This document shows, piece after piece, positions 1-9,473 of a stretch of 64,000 nt of DNA (its first letter is position 1; each line of letters begins with the position of its first letter). The position numbers were made by a program, and so were the translations under genes. The DNA comes from Chiayiivirga flava (GTDB lineage: Bacteria; Pseudomonadota; Gammaproteobacteria; Xanthomonadales; Xanthomonadaceae), in the NCBI RefSeq assembly GCF_014202825.1, contig NZ_JACHHP010000005.1, positions 137,818 to 201,817 on the forward strand, read 5' to 3'. The notes under the pieces are model-generated. The model worked only from the letters and a program-made list of their open reading frames with translations. It did not search any database and had not been told where the DNA came from.

Positions 1-17
1 GAGAAGGAAGGGCCGCT

Positions 18-1385
18 TTACTCGGCCGCGAGAACGGCGAGGGCCGCTTCGATTTCGTTGGGTTGCACGCCTTCGCCAGGCGTCTCGCCAGGCTGCAGCG
101 CAAACGCTGCGGCGGCCTTCAACTGCGCGATGCGCTGGCCGGCATCCTTCGGTGATGCGAAGCCGTCGCTCTGCAGCAGCAGGCGGCCGTCGCCATCGAA
201 GAACTTGAAGTAGAAGCGACCATCGGCGTCTCGGTACTGCTTAAACTTGGGCTTGCCTTTGACTACTTCCAGGTAGTTCAGGCTGACGGTGTTCGTATTC
301 CACGTCCTGCCCGCCTGAGTGAGCTGCCGTCCACGCAGTACAACGGCCTCGTCTGGAGTAAGCGCGACAAATTTTCGCAGGCCGACCGCTTCGCGCAAGG
401 TCGCGAGCGCGGGCGCGGCGATCGCACGCGCCTTGCGTGCGCCGACCTGCAGCAGATCTTCGATGTCGGCGGGCTTGGCGATCAGTGCGTCGTAACGTTC
501 GCGCATCGGTGCGACATCGCGTTCGATGCGGCCGAAGAGCTGCTTCTTCGCCTCGCCCCAGCCGAGGCCGTCGACCAGCGCGGCGCGGAACGCGGCGAGT
601 TCGTCCGCGCCCGCGAACGCAGCGTAGATCGTGGTCAGCGCGGTGCTGTCCGGATCCTTCGCTTCGCCCGGCAGTTTCGAATCGGTGACGATGCGCGCGA
701 TCGTGTCCTTCATGCGCTTGGCGCCGCCGTCGAACAGCGGGATGGTGTTGTCGTAGCTCTTGGACATCTTGCGGCCGTCGAGGCCGGGCAAGGTCGCGAC
801 CGATTCCTCGATCGCCGCCTCGGGCAGCACGAAGAACTCGCGGCCGTTGCCGAAGAGGTGGTTGAAGCGCGCAGCGATATCGCGCGCCATCTCGATGTGC
901 TGGATCTGGTCGCGACCCACCGGCACCTTGTGCGCGTTGAACATCAGGATGTCGGCGGCCATCAGGATCGGGTAGCTGAACAGGCCCATCGTCACGCCGG
1001 CATCGGCGTCCTCGCCTGCGTCCAGGTTTGCGTCGATCGCGGCCTTGTAGGCGTGCGAGCGGTTCATCAGGCCTTTCGCGGTGACGCAGGTCAGCAGCCA
1101 GGTGAGCTCCGGGATTTCCGGGATGTCGCTCTGGCGATAGAACGTGACGCGCTCGGGATCGAGACCGGCGGCGAGCCACGTGGCGGCGATTTCTAGGCGC
1201 GAGCGTTCGATGCGCGCCGGGTCGTCGCATTTGATCAGGGCGTGGTAGTCGGCGAGGAAGTAGAAGGCGTCGACGTTGGCGTCGCGGCTCGCGGCCACCG
1301 CCGGGCGGATGGCTCCGACGTAGTTGCCAAGGTGCGGCGTGCCGGTGGTGGTGATGCCGGTGAGGACGCGGGTCTTGCTCGACAT
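18..1385 (-). CDS. trpS: Tryptophanyl-tRNA synthetase with extra C-terminal YegP-like domain
   Basis: Charges tRNA-Trp with tryptophan using ATP in the cytoplasm. Class I signatures are visible: a HIGH-type motif (PHLGN, residues 17-21) and KMSKS at 206-210. The usual bacterial enzyme is 330-350 residues, and the conserved core ends near residue 335 here. The 455-residue protein therefore carries about 110 extra residues. Residues 379-423 ([17 protein letters not shown] and on) look like a YegP/DUF1508 beta-rich module; its role in the enzyme is unknown to me. The start is the ATG at 1385, where the synthetase homology begins; the open frame runs on upstream only because of high GC. The gene ends 17 bases from the window edge, so its downstream neighbour is not visible. 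Confidence 0.96.
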   Translation of the reverse strand: MSSKTRVLTGITTTGTPHLGNYVGAIRPAVAASRDANVDAFYFLADYHALIKCDDPARIERSRLEIAATWLAAGLDPERVTFYRQSDIPEIPELTWLLTCVTAKGLMNRSHAYKAAIDANLDAGEDADAGVTMGLFSYPILMAADILMFNAHKVPVGRDQIQHIEMARDIAARFNHLFGNGREFFVLPEAAIEESVATLPGLDGRKMSKSYDNTIPLFDGGAKRMKDTIARIVTDSKLPGEAKDPDSTALTTIYAAFAGADELAAFRAALVDGLGWGEAKKQLFGRIERDVAPMRERYDALIAKPADIEDLLQVGARKARAIAAPALATLREAVGLRKFVALTPDEAVVLRGRQLTQAGRTWNTNTVSLNYLEVVKGKPKFKQYRDADGRFYFKFFDGDGRLLLQSDGFASPKDAGQRIAQLKAAAAFALQPGETPGEGVQPNEIEAALAVLAAE

Positions 1386-1484
1386 GGCGGTGCTGCGGTG
1401 CGGGAGGGCCGGCCAGTGTAGCAATCCGGTTGCGGGATGCCTGGGTCGAGAGCGGCAAGCAACAGGTACGCGCCCGACACACGC

Positions 1485-1590
1485 CGTCGTCCCGGCGACC
1501 GCCGGGACCCAGTGACGTTGCTCGGTTTTGTCGGACACGGACGAGAACCAAAGACACGTCGCTGGGTCCCGGCGTTCGCCGGGACGACGA
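1485..1590. repeat. Inverted pair of GTCCCGGCG hairpin repeats
   Basis: Two copies of a REP-like hairpin lie in opposite orientation between trpS and the next gene. Copy A (1485-1513) reads GTCCCGGCG, ACC, GCCGGGAC followed by CCAG. Copy B (1560-1589) is its near-exact reverse complement with a TTC loop. Each copy folds by itself, and the two copies can also pair across a spacer of about 46 bases. This is a common class of interspersed palindrome in high-GC proteobacteria. It may act in transcript 3'-end protection or termination between the divergent genes, but that is inference. Confidence 0.85.
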
Positions 1591-1652
1591 TGTGGCAACC
1601 CCATGTGCGCCGTCGCTGCGTTGGAAACACCGAACCCACCCGGAGCCTCGCC

Positions 1653-2462
1653 ATGCGTCCCCTCCTCGCCCTGCTCCTCCTCGTCGCCGCGGGCACCGCC
1701 GCGGCGCACATCCGCACGCAGCCGAACCCGCTCGTGAGTCTCGACGTGGTCGACCGCGACACCGGCCAGACGCTGCCGAGCTGGCAGCACGACGGCGAGG
1801 CCTGGATCGCCGGCACGCCCGGCCATCGTTACGCGGTGCGGCTCACCAACCGCAGCGGAGAGCGCGTGCTGGCGGTGCTGAGCGTGGACGGCGTGAACGC
1901 GGTGAGCGGCGAAACCGCGTCCCCGCACCAGACCGGCTACGTGCTGGAGCCCTACCAGAGCACCGAGGTGGCGGGCTGGCGCAAAAGCCTGTCGCAGGTG
2001 GCGGCGTTCGAGTTCACGGCGCTGTCGGCAAGTTACGCCGCGCGCACCGGGCGGCCGGACGACGTGGGCGTGATCGGCATTGCGGTGTTCCGCGAGACGC
2101 GACGCTGGACGCCGCCGCCGGCACCGCCGCAGCAGCTCGGCCGCGCGCTGGAACGCGAGCGGCGCAACGCGGCCGGGGCGTCGGCCGATGCCGCCGCTGC
2201 GCCACAGGCGCGGACCGAGGGGACCGCGAAGGCGATGCCGGCGCCGGCCGAATCGCTCGGCACCGGCCACGGGGCGCGCGAGCAGTCGTCGGCGCGGCAC
2301 GTGGCGTTCGAACGTGCGAGCACGGCGCCGGCGCAGGTGTCGACGCTGCGCTACGACAGCGAGCGCAATCTCGTGGCGATGGGCGTCATCCCGCGCCCGA
2401 TGCCGCCGCGGTGGCGGCGATCGCCGCAGGCGTTTCCGGCGGGATTCGTGCCGGATCCGTGA
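1653..2462 (+). CDS. Conserved secreted protein of unknown function
   Basis: A 269-residue protein with a clear signal peptide (residues 1-19, leucine-rich core, cleavage near TAAAH). The mature part has a conserved beta-rich region up to about residue 150, with segments such as [14 protein letters not shown] and [18 protein letters not shown] low-complexity Ala/Pro/Arg stretch follows, then a short conserved tail. I recognise the pattern as a widespread proteobacterial hypothetical, not as an enzyme, and assign no function. The ATG at 1653 is chosen because the signal peptide begins there; in-frame sequence upstream runs through the palindromic repeat pair. It faces lpdA tail to tail, with about 30 bases between the stop codons. 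Confidence 0.8.
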   Translation: MRPLLALLLLVAAGTAAAHIRTQPNPLVSLDVVDRDTGQTLPSWQHDGEAWIAGTPGHRYAVRLTNRSGERVLAVLSVDGVNAVSGETASPHQTGYVLEPYQSTEVAGWRKSLSQVAAFEFTALSASYAARTGRPDDVGVIGIAVFRETRRWTPPPAPPQQLGRALERERRNAAGASADAAAAPQARTEGTAKAMPAPAESLGTGHGAREQSSARHVAFERASTAPAQVSTLRYDSERNLVAMGVIPRPMPPRWRRSPQAFPAGFVPDP

Positions 2463-2494
2463 GCCTCGCAGCGCACCGAGCGATGCCGGCGGCG

Positions 2495-4354
2495 TCAGGC
2501 CGCCGGCTTCTTCTTCGGGATGTAGAGATCCGTGATCGTTCCTTCGTACACCTCGGCCGCCATGCCCACCGATTCGCCCAGTGTCGGGTGCGGGTGGATC
2601 GTGGCGCCGATGTCGCCGGCTTCCGCGCCCATCTCGATCGCAAGCGCGAGTTCGGAGATCAGGTCGCCCGCGTGCACGCCGACGATCCCGGCACCGATGA
2701 TGCGGTGCGTGGCTTCGTCGAAGATCAGTTTGGTGAAGCCTTCGCCGCGGCCGATGCCGACGGCGCGTGCGCTCGCGGCCCACGGGAACTTGCCGACGCC
2801 CACGTGCAGGCCCTTCGCCTTCGCCTCGGTTTCGGTCACGCCCACCCACGCGATTTCCGGATCGGTGTAGGCCACCGACGGGATCACGCGCGCCACCCAT
2901 TCCTTCTTCTCGCCGGCCGCGACTTCGGCCGCGAGCTTGCCCTCGTGCGTGGCCTTGTGCGCGAGCATCGGCTGGCCGACGAGGTCGCCGATGGCGAAGA
3001 TGTGCGGCACGTTGGTGCGCATCTGGCGGTCCACGGCGATGAAGCCGCGATCGCTGACGACGACACCGGCCTTGTCCGCGCCGATCTTGCCGCCGTTCGG
3101 CGCGCGGCCCACGGCCACGAGCACGCGATCCCAGGTGCCGGACTCGAGCTCGGGCTTCGCGCCTTCGGTGGCGCTTTCGAACGACACGGTGATGCCTTTC
3201 TTGCCGGCCTCGACCTTCGCCGCCTTGGTCTTCAGGTGCACGACCACGCCCTGCTTCTTGAGGCGATCGGCGAGCGGCTTCACGAGATCCTTGTCCGCGC
3301 CCGGCATCAGCTGGTCCATGAACTCGACCACGGTCACTTCGCTGCCGAGCGCGCGATACACCGTCGCCATCTCCAGCCCGATGATGCCGCCGCCGACCAC
3401 GAGCAGGGTTTTCGGCACGTCGGCGAGCTGCAGCGCATCGGTGGAATCCATGACGCGGTCGTCGTCCCACGGGAAGTTCGGCAGCTTCACCGCCTGCGAG
3501 CCGGCCGCGATCACGCACTGCTCGAAGCGGATCAGCGTTGTGCCGGCCTCGCCCTTCACTTCGAGTTCGTTCGGCGAAATGAACGTACCGACGCCGTGAA
3601 CCGTGCGCACCTTGCGCTGCTTGGCCATGCCGGCGAGGCCCTTGGTGAACTGGCCGACGACCTTGTCCTGCTTGAAGCCGCGCAGCTTGTCGAGATCGAT
3701 CTTCGGTTTGCCGAAGCTGATGCCGATGTCGTCGGAGTGCGAGGCTTCCTCGATCAGCGCGGCGGCGTGCAGCAGCGCCTTCGACGGGATGCAGCCGACA
3801 TTGAGGCAGACGCCGCCGAGCGCGGCGTAGCGTTCCACCAGCACGGTATCGAGGCCGAGATCGGCGGCACGGAAGGCGGCGGTGTAGCCGCCCGGGCCCG
3901 AGCCAAGCACGACGATGCGGCATTCGATGTCGGCCTTGCGGCCGCTTGCGGCCGCGGCGGTCGGCGCAGGCGTCGACGACTTCGCGGCTGCAGCGGGCGG
4001 CGTCGCCGCGAGCGGCGCAGCGGCCTCGACTTTCGCGGCATCCGGTTTCGCCGGCGACGCCGCGACCGGCGGCTTCACAGGCGCCGCGGCCTTCTCTGGC
4101 GCGCCTTCGCCTGCAGCGTCGCTTTCGAGAATCACGACCACGGCGCCTTCCGACACCGAGTCGCCGATCTTGACCTTGATTTCCTTGACCACGCCCGCGC
4201 CGCTCGACGGCACTTCCATCGTGGCCTTGTCGGATTCGAGCGTGAGCAGGCCCTGGTCCTTCTTCACCGAGTCGCCGACGGCGACCAGCACTTCGATCAC
4301 CGGCACGTCGCTGTAGTCGCCGATGTCGGGAACCTTGATCTCGATGCGTGCCAT
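2495..4354 (-). CDS. lpdA: Dihydrolipoyl dehydrogenase (E3) with N-terminal lipoyl domain
   Basis: E3 subunit of the pyruvate dehydrogenase complex: reoxidises dihydrolipoamide on E2 using FAD and passes electrons to NAD. A lipoyl domain occupies residues 1-80, with the lipoylated lysine at K43 (SDKATME). An Ala/Pro linker runs to about 140. The flavoprotein part follows, with an FAD-binding GSGPGG at 150-155, the redox disulfide C182/C187 ([13 protein letters not shown]), and the C-terminal catalytic HPHPTLGES near residue 590. At 619 residues it exceeds ordinary E3 (about 475) by the length of the lipoyl arm, as known for Neisseria and Xanthomonas types. The ATG at 4354 has a GGAG ribosome site. 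The GNAT-nitrilase gene lies 51 bases upstream on the same strand, with aceF beyond it. Confidence 0.96.
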   Translation of the reverse strand: MARIEIKVPDIGDYSDVPVIEVLVAVGDSVKKDQGLLTLESDKATMEVPSSGAGVVKEIKVKIGDSVSEGAVVVILESDAAGEGAPEKAAAPVKPPVAASPAKPDAAKVEAAAPLAATPPAAAAKSSTPAPTAAAASGRKADIECRIVVLGSGPGGYTAAFRAADLGLDTVLVERYAALGGVCLNVGCIPSKALLHAAALIEEASHSDDIGISFGKPKIDLDKLRGFKQDKVVGQFTKGLAGMAKQRKVRTVHGVGTFISPNELEVKGEAGTTLIRFEQCVIAAGSQAVKLPNFPWDDDRVMDSTDALQLADVPKTLLVVGGGIIGLEMATVYRALGSEVTVVEFMDQLMPGADKDLVKPLADRLKKQGVVVHLKTKAAKVEAGKKGITVSFESATEGAKPELESGTWDRVLVAVGRAPNGGKIGADKAGVVVSDRGFIAVDRQMRTNVPHIFAIGDLVGQPMLAHKATHEGKLAAEVAAGEKKEWVARVIPSVAYTDPEIAWVGVTETEAKAKGLHVGVGKFPWAASARAVGIGRGEGFTKLIFDEATHRIIGAGIVGVHAGDLISELALAIEMGAEAGDIGATIHPHPTLGESVGMAAEVYEGTITDLYIPKKKPAA

Positions 4355-4405
4355 GTGTTTCTCCGTGGTCTCGGCGTCGATGTCCGCATCGACGCGCATG
4401 TGGAA

Positions 4406-5962
4406 TCAGCGCTTGCGCCGCCATTGCACCGAATACAGGTCGTGGCGGCGGTCCTTGAGGTTCTGCACGGTGCCGTTGGCGCGCGCTTCGATCAGCGTGT
4501 CCAGACGCAGGTCTGCGAACGCCACCATCTCGGCGTTGGGCGTGGTGTCGGCGGCCACGCCGTCGCGCGCGAACGGGAAGTCGCACGGCGTCAGGATGCA
4601 GCTCTGCGAATACTGGATGTCGAAGTTGTTGACGCCCGGCAGGTTGCCGCAGTTGCCCGACAGCACGACGTAGCTCTGGTTCTCGATCGCGCGCGCCTGA
4701 CTGCTGTAGCGCACGCGCAGGTAACCCTCGCGCGTGTCGGTGCAGAAGGGCACGAACAGCAGCAGCGCACCCTGGTCGGTGAGGTGGCGGCCGAGTTCGG
4801 GGAACTCGCTGTCGTAGCAGATCATGATGCCGATGGGTCCGCAGTCGGTCTCGATCACCTGCGCGCTGTCGCCGCCGGTGATGCGCCACCAGTGGCGCTC
4901 GTTCGGCGTCGGATGCAGCTTCTCGCGCACGTGCAGCGAGCCGTCGCGCAGCGCCACGTAGCAGTTGTTGTGGATGTCGCCGTCGTCCATCACGGTCGGG
5001 TGCGAGCCGCCGATGATGTTGATGTTGTAGCGCAGCGCGAGCGTGGTCAGCAGCTCGCAGAAGCGCTGCGTGTAGCCGGTGAGCGAACGGATCGAATCGG
5101 CCGGCGACAGCGGCGCGTTCTCGACGCTGAGCAGCTGCAGCGTGAACAGCTCGGGGAACACGACGAAGTCGGCGCTGTAATCGGCGGCCACGTCGACGAA
5201 ATATTCCACCTGCGTGGCGAAGCCGTCGAAGTCGGCGACGCGCCGTTGCTGGTACTGCACCGTGGCCACGCGCACGCGCTCGTGGAAGCGGCCGCCGTGC
5301 TGCACGCTGGCCACAAGCGGGTGGTCGGCGTGCTTCGGATTGCGCCAGACCATGTGCGCGGCGTAGCCGAGCGACTCGGTGTCGTAGGGCAGGTAACCTT
5401 CGAGCACGCCGACCGGCTCGAATCCGTTGCGCAGCTGGAAGCCGAGCGTGGCGTCGCGAAGATGCCCGCCGCGCACCGCCTCGACGTACGCCTGCGCGCT
5501 GCCGACGCGCTTCATGCGGCGCGCAAGACCCGGCAGGCGGCCGCCGAAGACGATGCCGCGCAGGCCGAGGTTCACGCACAACTGTTTGCGCCGGTCGTAC
5601 AGCCTCCGTCCGATGCGCAGGCCGCGATAGGCCGTGTCCACGCACACTTCCATGCCGTACAGCCAGTCGCCCGCGGCCTCGTGGCGCGAGGCGTAGCCGC
5701 CGCCGGTGATGCTGCGCCAGGTGTGCGGCGCCATCACCAGCGCCTCCGACGCACGGAACGTGGCGCAGTAGCCGACCACCCGGCCGTCGTACAGCGCCAC
5801 GAACTGCCCCTGCGGAAACTGCGTGAGCTGCCCGCGCAGCATTTCCTGGGTGTAGCCGTTGTCCTCGCCGTACACCCGCGTCGACAGCGCGACGATGGCC
5901 GGGATGTCGTCCGCGGTGGCCTCGCGGACGGCCAGACGCGCCTTGTCCGCCGCGATCGCCAT
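4406..5962 (-). CDS. GNAT acetyltransferase-nitrilase fusion (carbon-nitrogen hydrolase)
   Basis: A 518-residue two-domain protein. Residues 10-200 form a GNAT N-acetyltransferase domain with an acetyl-CoA loop-like RGLRIGRR (113-120). Residues 230-490 form a nitrilase-superfamily amidohydrolase with the full catalytic triad: Glu271 (FPELF), Lys348 (REKLHP) and Cys382 ([11 protein letters not shown]). It should cleave a C-N bond in an amide or nitrile; the substrate cannot be told from sequence. The gene sits between aceF (25 bases upstream on the same strand) and lpdA (51 bases downstream), so it is probably cotranscribed with the pyruvate dehydrogenase subunits, although no role in that complex is known to me. 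The start is the ATG at 5962. Confidence 0.9.
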   Translation of the reverse strand: MAIAADKARLAVREATADDIPAIVALSTRVYGEDNGYTQEMLRGQLTQFPQGQFVALYDGRVVGYCATFRASEALVMAPHTWRSITGGGYASRHEAAGDWLYGMEVCVDTAYRGLRIGRRLYDRRKQLCVNLGLRGIVFGGRLPGLARRMKRVGSAQAYVEAVRGGHLRDATLGFQLRNGFEPVGVLEGYLPYDTESLGYAAHMVWRNPKHADHPLVASVQHGGRFHERVRVATVQYQQRRVADFDGFATQVEYFVDVAADYSADFVVFPELFTLQLLSVENAPLSPADSIRSLTGYTQRFCELLTTLALRYNINIIGGSHPTVMDDGDIHNNCYVALRDGSLHVREKLHPTPNERHWWRITGGDSAQVIETDCGPIGIMICYDSEFPELGRHLTDQGALLLFVPFCTDTREGYLRVRYSSQARAIENQSYVVLSGNCGNLPGVNNFDIQYSQSCILTPCDFPFARDGVAADTTPNAEMVAFADLRLDTLIEARANGTVQNLKDRRHDLYSVQWRRKR

Positions 5963-5987
5963 CAGGGGCGCGCCGCGCGCGGGCGCG

Positions 5988-7436
5988 TCACAGCAGGATC
6001 CGGCGCAGGTCGCCGAGCACCTGCGCCAGATACGCGGTGAAACGTGCAGCCTGGGCGCCGTCGATCACGCGGTGGTCATAGGACAGCGACAGCGGCAGGA
6101 TCAGGCGCGCGTCGAACTCCTTGCCGTTCCAGACGGGTTTCATCGACGACTTCGACACGCCGAGGATCGCCACTTCCGGCGCGTTGATGATCGGCGTGAA
6201 GCCGGTGCCGCCGATGCCGCCGAGCGAACTGATCGAGAAGCAGCCGCCGCTCATGTCGGCCGGGCCGAGCTTCTTGTCGCGCGCCTTCTTCGACACCTCG
6301 CCGAGTTCCGTCGCCAGCTCCAGCAGGCCCTTCCTGTCGCAGTCGCGGATCACGGGGACCACGAGACCGTCCGGTGTGTCGACCGCGATGCCGATGTGGA
6401 AATACTTCTTGCGCACCAGGTTTTCGCCGGTGGCATCGAGCGAGGCGTTGAAGTCCGGGAATTTCTTCAGGCCCGCGACCACGGCCTTGATCAGGAAGAC
6501 TAGCGGCGTGACCTTCACGTCCTTCTGCTCTTCGCCGAGCTTCTTGCGGAAGGCTTCCATCTCGGTGATGTCGGCATCGTCGTGCTGCGTGACGTGCGGG
6601 ATCATCGCCCAGTTGCGCGCGAGGTTGGCGCCGGAAATCTTCTTGATGCGCGACAGCGGCGTGGTTTCCACCTCGCCGAACTTCGCGAAGTCGACCTTCG
6701 GCCACGGCAGCAGGTTCAGCCCACCGCCGCCACCTGCCGCCGCCGCAGGCGCACCCGGCGCCCCACCGCCGGCCAGCGCCGACTTCACGAAATTCTGCAC
6801 GTCCTCCTTCGAGATGCGGCCGGCGCGGGCACTGCCCGACACCTTCGCCAGATCGACACCGAGTTCGCGCGCGAACAGCCGCACCGCCGGGCTCGCATGC
6901 GGCACCTTGTCCGGGCGCACGGCATCGGCGTCGAAGGTGACGGGCGGCGTGCGCGGGCCAGCCGCTTCCGGATCGACGCCGGCGCTGTCGGACAGATTGC
7001 GGCTGGACGCCGCAGCGGCGTTCTGCTGGGCAGGTGCGGGCGTCGCCGCGGGTGCGGCGGGCGGGGTCGCGGGCTTGGGCGCGTCGACCGGTTTGTCTGC
7101 CTGTGCCGCCGCTTCGACCTTCTCCGCCGTCTTCGCCGGCGCCTTCTCGGGCACGGGCGCTGCGGGCTTCGGCGTCTCGGACGCCGCGGCATCGCCACCG
7201 GCCTCCTCGATCATCGCCACCACGCTGCCCTCGGACAGCGTGTCGCCGAGCTTCACCTTCAGTTCCTTCACCACGCCCGCGAACGGTGCCGGCACCTCGA
7301 GCGTGGCCTTGTCGGATTCGAGCGTGACCAGGCCCTGGTCCTTGCTCACGGTGTCGCCGACCGCGACCAGCACTTCGATGACGGGGACATCGGTGTAATC
7401 CCCGATGTCGGGAACACGCGCTTCCTTCACGGCCAT
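5988..7436 (-). CDS. aceF: Pyruvate dehydrogenase E2, dihydrolipoamide acetyltransferase
   Basis: Core subunit of pyruvate dehydrogenase; moves the acetyl group from lipoamide to CoA. One lipoyl domain spans residues 1-80 with K43 (SDKATLE), almost identical to the one on LpdA. A long Ala/Pro linker leads to a peripheral-subunit binding domain (about 180-217, ASPAVRLFARELGVD). The catalytic domain ends with SLSYDHRVIDG, giving the active-site histidine near 455. Length is 482 residues with a single lipoyl domain, whereas E. coli has three. The ATG at 7436 follows GAGGAAG, a good ribosome site. It is the first gene of the aceF, nitrilase, lpdA group. The E1 gene is not in this window. Confidence 0.95.
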   Translation of the reverse strand: MAVKEARVPDIGDYTDVPVIEVLVAVGDTVSKDQGLVTLESDKATLEVPAPFAGVVKELKVKLGDTLSEGSVVAMIEEAGGDAAASETPKPAAPVPEKAPAKTAEKVEAAAQADKPVDAPKPATPPAAPAATPAPAQQNAAAASSRNLSDSAGVDPEAAGPRTPPVTFDADAVRPDKVPHASPAVRLFARELGVDLAKVSGSARAGRISKEDVQNFVKSALAGGGAPGAPAAAAGGGGGLNLLPWPKVDFAKFGEVETTPLSRIKKISGANLARNWAMIPHVTQHDDADITEMEAFRKKLGEEQKDVKVTPLVFLIKAVVAGLKKFPDFNASLDATGENLVRKKYFHIGIAVDTPDGLVVPVIRDCDRKGLLELATELGEVSKKARDKKLGPADMSGGCFSISSLGGIGGTGFTPIINAPEVAILGVSKSSMKPVWNGKEFDARLILPLSLSYDHRVIDGAQAARFTAYLAQVLGDLRRILL

Positions 7437-7914
7437 GACTCTTCCTCGCTCGCGACGAACCCCCATTCTCGCCGCAGAGCATCGCCGCGCGCCACCTCCG
7501 CGGCCGGTGGCGCCCGTGCGCTGCCGCTGCATCGTCCGGGCGCAACCTGCGGGGCGCTTGCCGCATCTGATGAAAGGCGCACGAACGATCCTGCGTCGGC
7601 AGCCATCGGAGTGCGGCGCGGATGGAGCGGGTGCTGCGGTTCGGAGGCCGCAGCGCCCGCTCCGTTTGGCGAACCGCATGCGTTGCTGTCACGCCGCGGC
7701 CCGCGGTTCGTCGAATGCACGGGACGACGAAAACAGTGGCCGCCGCGGCAGCGCAGGACACCGTCCGCGTCCGGTCGCGAACAAAGCGTCCGCCAGCGGA
7801 CAGGACCGACAGGCAAGCTTCATCGCAACATGTTGATTTAATTTGATTCATATGCTGGCACGCGGATTGCTTTCACCCCACCATCCAACAACAAGCTTCC
7901 CCAAGGAACGCAGC
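7437..7914. other. Intergenic region upstream of aceF
   Basis: A 478-base region without a convincing gene; the open frames here have skewed composition and no family resemblance. It should hold the divergent promoters of aceF and of the small secreted protein at 7915. It contains a large hairpin (7624-7663, listed separately) and a locally AT-rich stretch (about 7828-7856, TTGATTTAATTTGATTCATA) that is the likeliest promoter area for the rightward gene. I could not place -35 and -10 boxes there with proper spacing. Confidence 0.6.
7624..7663. other. 16-bp-stem hairpin upstream of aceF
   Basis: GGAGCGGGTGCTGCGG (7624-7639) pairs with CCGCAGCGCCCGCTCC (7648-7663) around an 8-base loop. There is a single imperfect position: a U-G wobble in plus-strand RNA, or an A-C mismatch in minus-strand RNA. 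It lies about 190 bases upstream of the aceF start, which would place it in a long aceF leader or in the promoter region. No T-run follows on either side, so it is not a standard intrinsic terminator. Its role is unknown. Confidence 0.6.
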
Positions 7915-8205
7915 ATGAACACCACCCTGCACCGTCTCTCGCTTCGCCTGCTGGTCCCCGCGCTGGCCCTCAGCGCGCTGTTCGCCCTCGGCGAGCCCCT
8001 GCCGACCCAGGCCGCGGCGCCCGCCGACGAAGCCGAGCTCGCCAGCGCGGAGCAGGCGCACGATTCGGTCGTGATCGCGATCCGTGCCGAAGCGGCCGCT
8101 GCCCGCCAGGTGGCGCACGCGGCGGCGTCGCGCATGCGCTGGGCCATGACCCTGCCGGCGGCCGGCGGCGGCAAGCGCTGCCTGGTGGATTCCTGCGGCG
8201 GCTGA
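7915..8205 (+). CDS. Small secreted Ala-rich protein with C-terminal Cys pair
   Basis: A 96-residue predicted secreted protein. Residues 1-33 form a signal peptide (LRLLVPALALSALFALG, likely cleaved near TQAAA). The mature region is an alanine-rich helix with many charged residues, followed by a glycine-rich end GGGKRCLVDSCGG holding two cysteines four residues apart. I do not recognise a family. The ATG at 7915 has an AAGGA ribosome site eight bases upstream. It lies alone between the aceF leader and the ABC transporter genes. Downstream at 8216-8233 is a 7-bp hairpin (CGTCGCA, CCC, TGCGACG) that might end the transcript, but it has no T-run. Confidence 0.65.
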   Translation: MNTTLHRLSLRLLVPALALSALFALGEPLPTQAAAPADEAELASAEQAHDSVVIAIRAEAAAARQVAHAAASRMRWAMTLPAAGGGKRCLVDSCGG

Positions 8206-8494
8206 TCGATTCGCCGCCGCGTCGCACCCTGCGACGCACCGATTCCCGGGGCACGACGCCCTCTCCGCAGCATCGCGCCGCCACCGGCGCCTCCCCCGAG
8301 CGCACGCCGCGCCGCCAGTGCGATCGGTCATTCCGGCTCCCGGCACGGTGGCCGCCGTCGCGTCCTCCGCGTAGCCTTGTTCCCTCGCGCAACCGCCGTC
8401 CGCCACGTCACACGCGGCGCAGCGGCGCGTCCTGACCGCCGCTTGCGCGGCGCCGCGCAAACGCCACGCCGTCCGACTCCGAGGGGAACGCCGC

Positions 8495-9391
8495 ATGCTG
8501 TCGATCCGCAATCTGTCCAAGACCTACGCCAACGGGGTGATGGCCCTGCGCGATGTTTCGCTCGACATCCCCAAAGGCATGTTTGGCCTGCTCGGCCCCA
8601 ACGGCGCCGGCAAGTCCACGCTGATGCGCACCATCGCCACGCTGCAGGATCCCGACAGCGGCAGCATCACCCTCGACGGCCTCGACGTGCTGGCGAACAA
8701 GCCCGAGGCGCGCCGCCAGCTCGGTTACCTGCCGCAGGAATTCGGCGTGTATCCGAAGGAGCCGGCGATCACGATGCTGGACCACTTCGCGGTGCTCAAG
8801 GGCATCGTCAATGCGAAGGAACGGCGCGAGACGGTGGAAGCGCTGCTCAAGCAGGTGAACCTGTGGGAGAAGCGCGGCTACAAGCTCGGCAGTTTTTCCG
8901 GCGGCATGCGGCAGCGCTTCGGCATTGCGCAGGCGCTGCTGGGTGATCCGAAGCTCATCATCGTGGACGAGCCGACAGCGGGGCTCGATCCGGAGGAGCG
9001 CAACCGCTTCCTCAACCTGCTGTCGGAGATCGGCGAGAACGTGGTGGTGATCCTGTCGACGCACATCGTCGACGACGTGACCGACCTGTGTCCGCGCATG
9101 GCGATCATTTCGCGCGGTGAGCTACTGGCCACGGGTGAACCGCGCGAGGCGATGCGTGCGTTCGATGGCCGCGTGTGGCGCAAGGTGGTGGCGAAGGGTG
9201 CGCTGGCGGAGTACGAGCGCGATTACACGGTGCTGTCGACGCGGCTGGTCGCGGGTGAGCCGGTGATCCATGTGCTGAGCGATGCGCGGCCGGACGGGTT
9301 CGAAGCGATCGCGCCGGACCTGGAGCATGTGTATTTCGGGAAGTTGCGGGAGCAGGCGAAAAACGCGCCGGTGGTGGCGAAGGCGGCGTGA
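8495..9391 (+). CDS. ABC transporter ATP-binding protein
   Basis: ATPase subunit of an ABC-2 type exporter at the inner face of the membrane. Walker A GPNGAGKST (about 34-42), the signature FSGGMRQR near 135, Walker B LIIVDEPTAGLDP near 155 and the switch histidine in LSTHIVDD are all intact. Its 298 residues include a C-terminal extension of about 70 residues after the ATPase core. The partner is the giant permease/peptidase gene 261 bases downstream on the same strand, separated by an inverted pair of palindromic repeats. Transported substrate is unknown. The ATG at 8495 follows GAGGGGAACGCCGC, a good ribosome site. Confidence 0.93.
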   Translation: MLSIRNLSKTYANGVMALRDVSLDIPKGMFGLLGPNGAGKSTLMRTIATLQDPDSGSITLDGLDVLANKPEARRQLGYLPQEFGVYPKEPAITMLDHFAVLKGIVNAKERRETVEALLKQVNLWEKRGYKLGSFSGGMRQRFGIAQALLGDPKLIIVDEPTAGLDPEERNRFLNLLSEIGENVVVILSTHIVDDVTDLCPRMAIISRGELLATGEPREAMRAFDGRVWRKVVAKGALAEYERDYTVLSTRLVAGEPVIHVLSDARPDGFEAIAPDLEHVYFGKLREQAKNAPVVAKAA

Positions 9392-9473
9392 TGGCGGTGT
9401 GCGGCTGTCGCGACATGCGTTGAACCAAAACGCCACGCGAAGCCGCCACCTCACACCCGCCCTCACCAACCCA

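Noticed and set aside
1386-5645. Very long minus-strand open frame extending upstream of trpS for over 4 kb
   Set aside because: It is an overlap in a GC-rich region. The translation is Arg/Ala/Pro-rich without homology, and the same DNA codes for lpdA and the nitrilase in another frame of that strand. Only the part from 1385 down is TrpS.
1430-6040. 1536-codon plus-strand open frame
   Set aside because: It is antisense to lpdA and the nitrilase gene, with low-complexity His/Arg/Ala composition. The true genes have recognisable motifs.
7833-7871. A defined -35/-10 promoter for the small secreted protein
   Set aside because: TTGATT copies at 7833 and 7843 have no matching -10 at 16-18 bases; only an AT-rich stretch can be claimed.
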